Source: 39-52-133 sp035531075
GTDB taxonomy: Bacteria; Pseudomonadota; Gammaproteobacteria; Burkholderiales; Gallionellaceae
NCBI GenBank assembly: GCA_035531075.1
Contig: DATKTO010000019.1
Coordinates: forward strand, 62,001 to 126,000
DNA: 64,000 nt
Reading direction: 5' to 3'
The position numbers and the translations under genes were made by a program. Each line of letters starts with the position of its first letter. Within the stretch, counting starts at the first letter, position 1. Of this stretch, positions 14,414 to 22,861 are shown piece by piece. The notes beneath the pieces were generated by a model that did no database searches, had not been told where the DNA came from, and worked only from the letters and a program-made list of their open reading frames with translations.

Positions 14414-16330
14414 ATGCTGTATCGGAAAGTGCTGGTTTTATGTTTTCTGCTGCTGTCCCTGCCTGTGCTGGCACAAGACGATCAATATCTGCTGCAGTTG
14501 ATTCAGCAAGCGCGCACATTGCATCTGTCGGAGCGAATAGAATGGAAAAATTTGTTGCATTACAAACCTTATCCATTGTTCCCCGGGGCGCGCAGCCTGG
14601 CCGATGACCCATCGTTCTTCAATGCGCCGGAAGGCAAGCACAATGCTGCGGCCGAGCTTGAGGCTACGCTAAAAGCATTTTTTTCTGAATTGGAAGAAAC
14701 GGATAAGCAGCAAAACCCGCAATGCCGCTTTGTGGCGCGTTATCACTGGTTAAACCAACAGTTAAATTTTGATTCGGCACGACTCCAGCCGCAGGTGTGC
14801 AAGCGTTTTAACGCCTGGATTCACGCGCTTGACCCAAATGAGATTACGCTGGTTTTTCCTTCCTCCTATCTCAACAGTCCCGCCTCGATGTATGGACATA
14901 CGCTATTGCGCATTGATGCAAAGGATCAGAATGAGCGCACCAGGCTGCTTGCTTACACCGTGGGCTACGCAGCCAGCACCAATGAAACCAATGGCTTGAT
15001 TTTTGCCTACCAGGGCCTGACGGGAGGATATCCGGGCGTATTCCAGACCGCCCCTTATTATCTGAAAGTGAGCGAATACAACGATATGGAGAATCGCGAC
15101 ATATGGGAATATCGTTTGAAATTCACCAGCGATGAAATTGACCGCTTGATGATGCATATCTGGGAATTGGGCCCGACTTATTTTGACTACTATTTTCTTG
15201 ATGAAAACTGCTCTTATGAATTGCTGTCGCTTCTGGATGTTGCCCGCCCCGATCTGAAAATGACCGACGACTTTCGCTGGTGGGCGATTCCTTCCGACAC
15301 TGTGCGTGCTGTCACCGAAAATACGAATCTGCTAAAACAGGCGATTTACCGGCCTTCCAATGCCACCGTCATCATGCAACGGCTGCGTGGCATGCAGCCG
15401 CCATTGCGCGCACTGGCCAAATCACTGAGTGACGGCGTGATTCGGAGCAATGACAACAGCATTCGCCAGCTTGCGCCCGAGCAGCAAGCCCAAGTGCTGG
15501 AACTGAGCTATGACTATATTGCCTATTTGCGCGCCAGTAAAGGCGATTGGCCAGAAGCGGCTGCGCGCTCCAGAGAGCTATTGCTGGCGAGGAGCGGGTT
15601 GGATGTGCCGGCCGCAACGCCGCCGATAGAGGTGCCTGCGACGCGGCCTGATCAGGGGCACAAGTCTCTCAGAGTGGGCTTGGGGGCAGGGAGCAGGGAT
15701 GGTATCGGTTACGAGGAACTGGCCATACGCCCTGCATACCACGACCAGAATGATCCGGGCGCAGGCTATATTCGCGGGGCACAGATTCAATTCTTCAACC
15801 TCACGCTGCGACACTATGGAGACGGGATTGGCAATCGTGTTGAGGAATTCGTGCCCATTGATATATTCTCGCTGGCACCGCGCAATGAGTTTTTTCAGTC
15901 GTTGTCGTGGAAGGTTAATGCAGGCTGGGCGAGGAAGCGTATGGCAGACGGCAGCGAGCCCTTGCTTGCAAGGATAAATGGCGGCGTTGGTCACGCCTGG
16001 GATGCGCCCTCACTGGATCAGCCCACCGCGCAAGTCTATGTATTTTTGGATGCCACTGTGGAAAATTCGGGCCAATATTCGCGCGATTATGCATTCGGGA
16101 TGGGGCCGGCTATCGGGGCGATAACGGATATAAACGATCGCTGGCGGATGAATGCTTATGCGAGGGTTCAGCGTTTTGCCCTGGGCGAGCCGCATACCGC
16201 TGCTGAGCTCACATTGCTGCAGCGCTATTCAATCGGTGCGCAGACGGCGCTGCGACTGGAGTTCGCGAGAAAAATGGAGTTTGATATGGGCTGGAACGAT
16301 GTGCGCCTTTCCTTGCAGCAATATTTCTGA
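14414..16330 (+). CDS. DUF4105/Lnb-like periplasmic protein with C-terminal barrel-like region
   Basis: A 638-residue exported protein (signal peptide 1-20, ending LPVLAQ). The N-terminal half carries the DUF4105 domain, now often named the Lnb N-terminal periplasmic domain. It has the conserved His in SPASMYGHTLLRID (H162) and the conserved Cys in LDENCSYELL (C266), the pair linked to lipoprotein acyl transfer in Enterococcus Lnb. The C-terminal ~200 residues contain alternating-hydrophobicity strands and end in QYF, suggesting an outer-membrane beta-barrel. The lipoprotein hydrolase gene starts 1 nt after its stop, so the two are cotranscribed. Enzymatic role is inferred. Confidence 0.75.
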   Translation: MLYRKVLVLCFLLLSLPVLAQDDQYLLQLIQQARTLHLSERIEWKNLLHYKPYPLFPGARSLADDPSFFNAPEGKHNAAAELEATLKAFFSELEETDKQQNPQCRFVARYHWLNQQLNFDSARLQPQVCKRFNAWIHALDPNEITLVFPSSYLNSPASMYGHTLLRIDAKDQNERTRLLAYTVGYAASTNETNGLIFAYQGLTGGYPGVFQTAPYYLKVSEYNDMENRDIWEYRLKFTSDEIDRLMMHIWELGPTYFDYYFLDENCSYELLSLLDVARPDLKMTDDFRWWAIPSDTVRAVTENTNLLKQAIYRPSNATVIMQRLRGMQPPLRALAKSLSDGVIRSNDNSIRQLAPEQQAQVLELSYDYIAYLRASKGDWPEAAARSRELLLARSGLDVPAATPPIEVPATRPDQGHKSLRVGLGAGSRDGIGYEELAIRPAYHDQNDPGAGYIRGAQIQFFNLTLRHYGDGIGNRVEEFVPIDIFSLAPRNEFFQSLSWKVNAGWARKRMADGSEPLLARINGGVGHAWDAPSLDQPTAQVYVFLDATVENSGQYSRDYAFGMGPAIGAITDINDRWRMNAYARVQRFALGEPHTAAELTLLQRYSIGAQTALRLEFARKMEFDMGWNDVRLSLQQYF

Positions 16331-16331
16331 G

Positions 16332-17159
16332 ATGCGCCTGCTATTTCCACTGGTTCTGGCTATTTCGCTTTCGGCGTGTACGAATGTGTTTTTTCAGCCG
16401 CAACAGATTCAATACCTGACCCCAGATCAAATCGGCCTGGCCTATGAGGATGTGTATTTCAACAGTTCTGACGGAGTGAGGCTGCATGGCTGGCTGCTGC
16501 CGGCACAGGGGAAGGCTAAAGGCACCATCCTGTTCCTGCACGGAAATGCTGAAAATATCACTACTCACATAGCCAGCGTGTACTGGTTGCCAGCGCAACA
16601 TTACAATGTATTTCTGCCGGATTATCGCGGCTATGGACGTTCCGAAGGCAGTCCGTCACTGGAGGGAGCACAGGAAGATATCAATAGTGCGATGAGTCAT
16701 TTATTACAGAGATCTGATATTGACCATGAGCGCATCGTGATGCTGGGGCAAAGCCTGGGCGGTGCACTGGCCATATATAACACAGCGCATAGCCCCTACC
16801 GCAGCAAGATCAAAGCCCTGATTACAGAGAGTGCATTTTCCGATTATAGAAGTATTGCGCGGGAAAAATTGGACTCCTTCTGGCTTAGCTGGCCGCTGCA
16901 GTGGCCGCTGTCGTTGACGATCGACAATGACTACAGCCCCTTGCCGGTGGTGAACAAAATCAGCCCGATACCCCTGCTGATCATTCATGGCGATAAGGAC
17001 AAGGTGGTGCCGCTGGCGCACGGGCAGGCGTTATACGCTGCTGCCGCACAACCGAAGGAGATGTGGGTGGTGGAGGGAGGGGGGCATATCGCGGCGTTCA
17101 GGCGCAAGGAATATCAGATTAAGTTGCTGGCGTATTTGCAGGATATATTGAAAAATTGA
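16332..17159 (+). CDS. Alpha/beta hydrolase, predicted lipoprotein
   Basis: A 275-residue hydrolase of the BEM46/ABHD13-like group. The start at 16332 gives a lipoprotein signal peptide ending ISLSACT (lipobox Cys). Motifs are FLHGNAENI (oxyanion region), nucleophile elbow GQSLGGALA, acidic HGDKDKVVP and late His in EGGGHIAAF. The substrate is unknown. It follows the Lnb-like gene by 1 nt, so a joint role in envelope lipid or lipoprotein turnover is attractive but inferred. The open frame extends upstream to 16152 inside the previous gene; that extension is not used. Confidence 0.85.
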   Translation: MRLLFPLVLAISLSACTNVFFQPQQIQYLTPDQIGLAYEDVYFNSSDGVRLHGWLLPAQGKAKGTILFLHGNAENITTHIASVYWLPAQHYNVFLPDYRGYGRSEGSPSLEGAQEDINSAMSHLLQRSDIDHERIVMLGQSLGGALAIYNTAHSPYRSKIKALITESAFSDYRSIAREKLDSFWLSWPLQWPLSLTIDNDYSPLPVVNKISPIPLLIIHGDKDKVVPLAHGQALYAAAAQPKEMWVVEGGGHIAAFRRKEYQIKLLAYLQDILKN

Positions 17160-17167
17160 GCAGCAGG

Positions 17168-17211
17168 AACAAAAAGTCCGATGCACTTTGCAGCGCATCG
17201 GACTTTTTGTT
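17168..17211. terminator. Bidirectional terminator between hydrolase and sorB
   Basis: A 17-bp perfect inverted repeat, AACAAAAAGTCCGATGC (17168-17184) and GCATCGGACTTTTTGTT (17195-17211), with a 10-nt loop. It carries T-runs in both directions. It lies between the convergent hydrolase and cytochrome genes and can terminate both. Confidence 0.93.
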
Positions 17212-17223
17212 TACAGTGATTAA

Positions 17224-17502
17224 CTACTTGCCGTAGTATTTGGTCAGATACTCCACTACCTTAGGCACATCTTCAGCCGGCAACGGCGCACCCATTACTT
17301 TGATCATTTTGTGCACTTCAGCATCCCAGCCTTTTTGGTCGAGGAACGGTGAGTTGATTTCAATGATGTCGTTGCTGTGACAAATGCCGCATTGTGCTTC
17401 GACCAAATCCCTGTTCGGGCCATCTTTCAGTTTGATTTTGCTTTCATCGGCTTGCGCAAAGCACGGCAGCAGCAACAACGCGAATATGAAATTTTTTTTC
17501 AT
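17224..17502 (-). CDS. sorB: Cytochrome c subunit of sulfite dehydrogenase (SorB-like)
   Basis: A 92-residue periplasmic monohaem cytochrome c. It has a signal peptide (residues 1-18, ending FAQADE), haem-binding motif CGICHS and a distal Met in MIKVMGAPLP as the likely axial ligand. Size and placement directly after the sulfite-oxidase-type molybdoenzyme match SorB of SorAB sulfite:cytochrome c oxidoreductases. It starts 9 nt after the sorA stop, in the same transcript. It would accept electrons from SorA and pass them to the respiratory chain. The symbol is by analogy. Confidence 0.78.
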   Translation of the reverse strand: MKKNFIFALLLLPCFAQADESKIKLKDGPNRDLVEAQCGICHSNDIIEINSPFLDQKGWDAEVHKMIKVMGAPLPAEDVPKVVEYLTKYYGK

Positions 17503-17511
17503 GTTTATCTC

Positions 17512-18759
17512 CTAGGCTACTACAACATCGATTTTATGCACCACGTTGTTGTGGTATCCGGCCGGGTTCCAGATGAGTTCGAAAACTTGCGTGTTTCCGG
17601 CTCGGTTGCTGGCCTTGGCCATCACTGCATATTTGCCTTTGCTTTTCGGCTTGAATTGGAAGCTCCATGGACGGAACGAGAAGCTGCCGTAATCCTTGCC
17701 AAGGTCCGCGCTTTGCCATGTGTTGCCGCCATCGGTCGACACTTCCACCTGGCTAATGCCGCGACCGCTATCCCACGCCATGCCTTTGACCTCAATCGCC
17801 TGACCGTGTTTGAAGTGCTGGCCGTTGGTGATATTTGTGATCAGTGAGCTGACCACAATCTCGGTAATCGGCGTGCTGGTTTCTCCCGGATATTCCTGAG
17901 AGGTAAAGCGGTCCATCTCCGGGAATTTTCCCAGCGGAATGCGATAGGCTGTGCGCATCCAGAAATTTGCTTCCTGTTTGCTGGACACATTGATTTCCGT
18001 CACCATCTTGATCCAGTACGTGGCGGTCCAGCCTGGCACAACCAGCCTGACCGGGAAGCCGTTCATATGCGGCAAGGGCGCGCCGTTCATTTCAAATGCG
18101 AGGATTGTGTTTTCATCCAGCGCTTTCCACATCGGCAGGCTTTTCACAAAATCCGGTGTGGCGGACAGCACCCCCGATTCGGCGCCATTCATGACCACCT
18201 CCAGTGCTTCTTTCCTGATGCCCGCCTTGTTCAGAATATCCTTCAGGCGTACGCCCTTCCAGCGGGCATTGCCCATCGCGCCATATCCCCACTCGACACC
18301 GGCCACATGCGGCTGTGACAAGCCGCGGCGGTTGCCCGAGCACAGGCAGAGCGCGGCCACTTCGACATGCTCATAATCCTTCATCAGATTATCCATGGTA
18401 ATTTCCATGGGATTTTGCGCGCAATCACCGCCTATCTTCAGGCGCCAATTCTGCGTGGTAATGTCATCCGGAATGTTGCTCAAATGCCAACGTACGAAAA
18501 ATGCATCGTTGGGAGTGAATACTTCATTGAAATATTCGGTGGGCGTTTCGTAATTTGGTGCGCGGAAGGACCGCTTGATCAGCGGCTTTTTGCCCGGGAG
18601 CGATTCCAGCGTCGATGCTTTAATGTTATTTTCCGTCAAAGCGGACGGTGTGACTGTAAATCTGTCGGCTGCCCTTGCCCATGCAGGGGTTAGTATCGTC
18701 CCGCCAGCCACCGCCAAACCACCTGCCAATCCTTTCAAAAACTCACGTCTGTTTTCCAT
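17512..18759 (-). CDS. sorA: Sulfite dehydrogenase, molybdopterin subunit (SorA/SoxC family)
   Basis: A 415-residue sulfite-oxidase-fold molybdoenzyme with a Tat signal (RREFLKGLAGG, residues 4-14), so it is exported folded. The molybdenum-ligand Cys lies in VAALCLCSGNRRG, followed by VAGVEWGYGAMGNARWKGV, then the C-terminal dimerisation domain. It oxidises sulfite to sulfate in the periplasm and hands electrons to the adjacent cytochrome. SoxC-like paralogues have a similar fold; the neighbouring single-haem cytochrome favours SorA. It is the first gene of the pair, and moeB lies upstream on the same strand after a 287-nt gap. Confidence 0.83.
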   Translation of the reverse strand: MENRREFLKGLAGGLAVAGGTILTPAWARAADRFTVTPSALTENNIKASTLESLPGKKPLIKRSFRAPNYETPTEYFNEVFTPNDAFFVRWHLSNIPDDITTQNWRLKIGGDCAQNPMEITMDNLMKDYEHVEVAALCLCSGNRRGLSQPHVAGVEWGYGAMGNARWKGVRLKDILNKAGIRKEALEVVMNGAESGVLSATPDFVKSLPMWKALDENTILAFEMNGAPLPHMNGFPVRLVVPGWTATYWIKMVTEINVSSKQEANFWMRTAYRIPLGKFPEMDRFTSQEYPGETSTPITEIVVSSLITNITNGQHFKHGQAIEVKGMAWDSGRGISQVEVSTDGGNTWQSADLGKDYGSFSFRPWSFQFKPKSKGKYAVMAKASNRAGNTQVFELIWNPAGYHNNVVHKIDVVVA

Positions 18760-18949
18760 GTAACACTCCCTTTCATTTGGTTAGTGCAAGAACTGCTTTT
18801 CATGAATTACTTCAACGGAAAATCTTTGGTTCATCTGAAGCAAGTTTCAGTTTAACTCACTGAATAAATTTCAGGCGTGGATAAAAATATAATAAATTCA
18901 TAATGTTAATATTGCGTTATGAATGCGTCAAAGGAGCGTGAAAGTGGAG

Positions 18950-19045
18950 ATGGAGAATTTTTTTGAGCGGGTTTTATGCAGTGCGAGCCCTGAATTGGGC
19001 GTGAAGGCTCTTGAACAGCAGGCAGAGTTGCATATGCTAGCTTGA
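18950..19045 (+). CDS. Possible 31-codon micro-ORF
   Basis: Reads MENFFERVLC... and ends at TGA 19043-19045, one base before the convergent moeB 3' end. AAGGAG at 18931-18936 could serve a GTG at 18944 (33 codons) better than the ATG at 18950. The peptide is amphipathic with one Cys. The gap between sorA and moeB (18760-19046) shows no other gene. Evidence is only the ribosome-binding site and the frame, so this is speculative. Confidence 0.2.
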   Translation: MENFFERVLCSASPELGVKALEQQAELHMLA

Positions 19046-19046
19046 A

Positions 19047-19796
19047 CTACGGCCTTTTGCATACCGGGCAATTTTCATCGCGCGACAGTTTGATCGTGCG
19101 CAACCCGCTGTGCAGGATATCGATCAGCAGCAGCCTGCCACACAGCGAGGTTCCCACTTCAAGCAACAGCTTTAGCGCTTCGGCGGCCTGCAGGCTGCCG
19201 ATGATGCCAACCAGTGGCGCGAACACCCCCATTTCAGCGCAACGCGTATCTTCATGTTCCGTATTTTCCGGGTACAGGCAGTGGTAGCAGGGGCTGTGTT
19301 CCTGGCGGAAATCAAATACGGTGACTTGTCCGGAAAAGCGGATGGCGGCGCCGGATACCAGCGGCTTCTTGAGCGCCACGCACATGCGGTTGAGTGCATA
19401 GCGTGTGGCGAAATTATCGCTGCAATCCAGCACCACGTCGGCTTGCGCAACCAGCTCGTGCAGGCGCGCTGCTTCCACGCGCTCATTCAGGCTGTTGACG
19501 TGCACTTCGGGGTTGATTTCGGCAAGCGTGGCGCGCGCTGAATCCACCTTGCTCCTGCCGATGCTGGCAGTGCGATGCATGATCTGGCGCTGCAGGTTGG
19601 TGAGGTCTACCGTGTCGTTGTCGCAGATGGTTAATGTTCCGACGCCGCTGGCAGCAAGAAACAGTGCAGCAGGGGAACCGAGACCGCCGGCTCCGATAAT
19701 CAGCGCGTGAGTGCCGATCAGTTTTTCCTGTCCTTCGATACCGATTTCCTGCAGCAGTATATGTCTGCTGTAGCGCAATAATTGCTGATCATTCAT
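19047..19796 (-). CDS. moeB: HesA/MoeB/ThiF-family adenylyltransferase, probably MoeB
   Basis: E1-like enzyme of 249 residues that adenylates the C-terminal Gly of a sulfur-carrier protein (MoaD or ThiS). It contains the nucleotide-binding GAGGLGSPAALFLA, TLTICDNDTVDLTNLQRQ, the catalytic-Cys region EDTRCAEMG, and zinc-binding pairs CYHC and CPVC. Lack of a rhodanese domain fits MoeB/ThiF. The nearby molybdoenzyme gene suggests molybdopterin synthesis, but sequence alone cannot separate MoeB from ThiF. It ends the leftward run gpmI-envC-ctpA-hypothetical-moeB. Confidence 0.85.
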   Translation of the reverse strand: MNDQQLLRYSRHILLQEIGIEGQEKLIGTHALIIGAGGLGSPAALFLAASGVGTLTICDNDTVDLTNLQRQIMHRTASIGRSKVDSARATLAEINPEVHVNSLNERVEAARLHELVAQADVVLDCSDNFATRYALNRMCVALKKPLVSGAAIRFSGQVTVFDFRQEHSPCYHCLYPENTEHEDTRCAEMGVFAPLVGIIGSLQAAEALKLLLEVGTSLCGRLLLIDILHSGLRTIKLSRDENCPVCKRP

Positions 19797-19809
19797 CTGA
19801 ATTTACGCG

Positions 19810-20229
19810 TTATTTGTTATCGCGCAGCTCTTTCGGCGTGTCGTCGTGATCGCCGTGCGGATGGTTTTCATAGAGCTTGGCAAAAATCACGGGCGTATTG
19901 GATTTGGTCAGATGTTCTGGAGTATTGAGGTTGTGGTATTGCACGTCCTCGCAGTAGTAGATAAATTTTCTGCCTAATTTATCCAGCAAATTTTCCTTGA
20001 AGCAGAAACCGGCCTTTTTTAATGCGGCTTCCAAGCCCTCCAGCGAGTAGTCGCGCAGGCTATAGCTGATACGCAGGCGGTTAGGTTCGGCGACCTTTTC
20101 AATGGCCAGGTTTTCCAGCCCGCCAAGCAAGGCATGCGCCCGCTCCAGCTGTCCTGCGGGTTCTTCAGCAAAAAACAGGTCGTGATAGGTAAGGGTTTCT
20201 TCAGATTTATTCTTGGGAGTTTTATTCAT
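19810..20229 (-). CDS. Conserved hypothetical protein with ferredoxin-like fold pattern
   Basis: A 139-residue soluble protein. The middle (about residues 35-75) reads as beta-alpha-beta-beta-alpha, with RISYSLRDYSLEGLEAAL followed by AGFCFKENLL, resembling heavy-metal-associated-like folds but without a CxxC motif. A His/Asp-rich tail (HPHGDHDD) follows and could bind metal. It sits between ctpA and moeB with short spacings (17 and 13 nt), so it is cotranscribed. No function is recognised. Confidence 0.7.
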   Translation of the reverse strand: MNKTPKNKSEETLTYHDLFFAEEPAGQLERAHALLGGLENLAIEKVAEPNRLRISYSLRDYSLEGLEAALKKAGFCFKENLLDKLGRKFIYYCEDVQYHNLNTPEHLTKSNTPVIFAKLYENHPHGDHDDTPKELRDNK

Positions 20230-20246
20230 GGCGTTTTGCTCATAAA

Positions 20247-21653
20247 TTATTTGCCCTGCAGAATATGCATACCTTTAAGCAGATTGAGCGCCTGGTTCAA
20301 CTGGAAGTCATTCTTTGAGCCAAATTCGGTGATTTCCGGTTTGCTGGTTTCGCCATCTTTGGTTTTAGGCGCCGCCTTGGGTGCTGCCACCGGTTTGGCC
20401 GGCGTGTCTGCAGACTCATCTTTCTTATTGCCGTTGATCAAATGACGCTCAAGGTCAGCCTCGCGCAGGCGGAAGGCATTGTCCTGGGCTGTTGTTGCCG
20501 GGTCTTCCGCAATGATGTCGGGCACGATACCGGTAGCCTGAATCGAACGTCCACTCGGTGTGAAATAGCGCGCGGTGGTGAGCTTGATCGCGGTATTGTT
20601 GCCGAGTGGCAGGATGGTTTGTACCGATCCTTTGCCAAATGACTGAGTACCCATAATCACCGCACGTTTGTGGTCTTGCAGTGCGCCTGCCACGATTTCA
20701 GAGGCAGAAGCCGAGCCGCCATTGATGAGTACAACCATGGGCACGGTCTTGAATACTTCGGGCAGATTTTTCAGGTAGTCGGATTTGCCTGTTCCGCGCA
20801 GATAGTCCTGTGGATTGGCGTTGAGGCGCATCTTGGCATCCTCGGTGCGTCCTTCGGTATAGACCACCAGCGCATCCTTGGGCAGGAAGGCTGCTGAAAC
20901 GCCAACCGAGCCGGTGAGCAGGCCACCTGGGTCGTTGCGCAGGTCGAGCACCACGCCTTGGAGTTGGTTGTTGCTTTGCTTGAGCAATTTTTCCAGCGCT
21001 GTCGCCATGTTCTCGCCGGTATGCTCCTGGAACTGTGTGATGCGCACCCAGGCATAGCCAGGATCAACCAGTCTGGATTTAACGCTTTGTACTTTAATCA
21101 CCGCACGCGTTACCGTAATCAGCAAGGGCCTGGGTTCCGATTTGCGGATCACGGTCAGCACGATATTGCTGCCCGGCTTGCCGCGCATGCGCTTGACTGC
21201 ATCATTCAGGGTCAGGCCTTTTACCAGGGTGTCATCGAGCTTGATGATCAGGTCGCCACTCTTGATACCTGCCAGGAAAGCGGGTGTATCTTCGATTGGT
21301 GAAATTACCTTGACCAGGCCGTCTTCCATGCCCACTTCTATGCCCAGGCCGCCGAATTCTCCCTGCGTGCCCACCTGTAATTCCTTGAATGCCTCGGCAT
21401 CCAGGTAGGTGGAGTGCGGATCAAGCCCACTCAGCATGCCGCTGATCGCCTCGGTGATGAGCTTTTTGTCGCTGACAGGTTCTACATAGTCGCTTTTGAT
21501 GCGCCCGAATACCTCGGCAAAACTGCGCAACTCTTCAATCGGCAGCGTTGTCACGCTATCCTTTTCGGCAACGGCGGCGAAATGCATGCTGACAAGCACG
21601 CCCGCAATCAGACCTAATCCAATTAAACCGATTTTTTCAATACGACTGCGCAT
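20247..21653 (-). CDS. ctpA: Carboxy-terminal processing serine peptidase (S41 family)
   Basis: A 468-residue periplasmic protease: N-terminal signal/anchor (residues 7-28), PDZ domain (about 95-170, GGLGIEVG), then the S41 domain with catalytic Ser in GGSASASE and Lys in FGKGSVQ. The C-terminus is Lys/Pro/Ala-rich. It acts on proteins or on amidase activators at the cell envelope. I chose the ATG at complement 21653 (MRSRIEKIG), with GAGG 11 nt upstream; the frame is open further but the extension lacks a signal peptide. It follows envC by 20 nt, a common pairing. Confidence 0.93.
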   Translation of the reverse strand: MRSRIEKIGLIGLGLIAGVLVSMHFAAVAEKDSVTTLPIEELRSFAEVFGRIKSDYVEPVSDKKLITEAISGMLSGLDPHSTYLDAEAFKELQVGTQGEFGGLGIEVGMEDGLVKVISPIEDTPAFLAGIKSGDLIIKLDDTLVKGLTLNDAVKRMRGKPGSNIVLTVIRKSEPRPLLITVTRAVIKVQSVKSRLVDPGYAWVRITQFQEHTGENMATALEKLLKQSNNQLQGVVLDLRNDPGGLLTGSVGVSAAFLPKDALVVYTEGRTEDAKMRLNANPQDYLRGTGKSDYLKNLPEVFKTVPMVVLINGGSASASEIVAGALQDHKRAVIMGTQSFGKGSVQTILPLGNNTAIKLTTARYFTPSGRSIQATGIVPDIIAEDPATTAQDNAFRLREADLERHLINGNKKDESADTPAKPVAAPKAAPKTKDGETSKPEITEFGSKNDFQLNQALNLLKGMHILQGK

Positions 21654-21673
21654 AGTTTTTGTGACCTCAAAAG

Positions 21674-22861
21674 TTACCTGGCTTTGGAAGAGTTTCCCCT
21701 CACCCATTTGCCGGGATCCAGGGGAATACCCTCATGACGAAGTTCAAAGTATAAACCGTAATTCTCATTTCCGCCGCTATTGCCGACAGCGGCGATAATG
21801 TCCCCTGCTTGCAGCTCATCGCCAACCTGCTTGTACAGCGTTTCGTTATTGCCATATAAGCTCATATAGCCCAAGCCATGGTCGATAATCAACAGGTTGC
21901 CAAAGCCGCGCAGCCAGTCGGCAAAAATGACCCGCCCGGGGGCAATTGCACTGACCTGTTGGCTGGCTGCCGCTTGCACAAACAGGCCTTTCCACAGCAC
22001 CGGACTGTCAGGGCGTTTGCTGCCGAATTTATTGGCGATTTTGCCTTTGACCGGCAGCGGCAGTTTGCCTTTCAGGGTTACGAAAGGCGCGCTTTGTGCG
22101 CGCGTGGCAGGTTCACCATTGTTTTTGGGCGCCGGACCGGTTTTGGGCTGCGTCACTATCCGGGACAGTTTTTCCAGCAATTTTGCCAGATGGTTCTCAT
22201 CCCGCTGCAAGCGGCCTATCTGCTGGCGTTGTTGCCTGAGCTGCAATGCAATTTTGTTAAGCACCTGTTGGCGTGCATTTTTTTCACGCAGCAGGCTTTG
22301 TTTCTGTCGGCTCTGCTCGGCCTGCAAAGCGGCAAGCTCCATATTTTTTTGTTTTGCCTGTGCTGTCACAGCGTTTAATTTCGCGAGATTGCCGCGCATG
22401 GTTTTCAGCCAGCTGGCCCGGCTTTGCGCAATGTATTCGTAATACTGCAATTCGCGTGCAGCCTGGTTGGGATCGCGGTTGTTAAGCAGCAGGATGAAAT
22501 ACTCCTGCTTGCCGCCTAGATATTGTTGATGCAGCAGCTTTGCCAGCAGCAGTTGTTGTTCCTGCATTTCCCCGGAGACCTGTTTGGACTGCTGCTGGAG
22601 CTGGCTTAAGGTCAGGTTGGCCTCGCGCTGCTGTCTGGCCAGCTTGTACAGCAAGCGATTGCTGTTGCTGATGGCACGCTCAGATTCACGCAACGCATCC
22701 GCTGTCTCGGACTTTGAGTCGCTGGTTTTTTCCATCTCCTGCTGTAATGCCGAAATGCGCTGGCGCAGATTTTCCAGATCCTGCTGCTGGCTGGCGTGGG
22801 CATGGTGTATGCCGGCCAGCGCGGTGAAGCAAAACAGCGCGCTGCGGACAAAAACTTTCAC
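21674..22861 (-). CDS. envC: Murein hydrolase activator EnvC
   Basis: A 395-residue exported protein: signal peptide (1-23, ending HHAHAS), a long coiled coil (about 25-240, Gln/Leu/Glu-rich) and a C-terminal M23/LytM domain. The LytM domain is degenerate: GLFVQA and YFELRH replace the usual Zn-ligand motifs, as in EnvC/NlpD-type amidase activators that have no own activity. The start is GTG at complement 22861, overlapping the gpmI stop by 4 nt (GTGA). The longer frame to 23101 lies inside gpmI and is not real. Confidence 0.9.
   Translation of the reverse strand: MKVFVRSALFCFTALAGIHHAHASQQQDLENLRQRISALQQEMEKTSDSKSETADALRESERAISNSNRLLYKLARQQREANLTLSQLQQQSKQVSGEMQEQQLLLAKLLHQQYLGGKQEYFILLLNNRDPNQAARELQYYEYIAQSRASWLKTMRGNLAKLNAVTAQAKQKNMELAALQAEQSRQKQSLLREKNARQQVLNKIALQLRQQRQQIGRLQRDENHLAKLLEKLSRIVTQPKTGPAPKNNGEPATRAQSAPFVTLKGKLPLPVKGKIANKFGSKRPDSPVLWKGLFVQAAASQQVSAIAPGRVIFADWLRGFGNLLIIDHGLGYMSLYGNNETLYKQVGDELQAGDIIAAVGNSGGNENYGLYFELRHEGIPLDPGKWVRGNSSKAR

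Noticed and set aside
16152..16331. Upstream extension of the lipoprotein hydrolase frame
   Set aside because: It lies inside the Lnb-like gene, and the start at 16332 gives a proper lipoprotein signal peptide.
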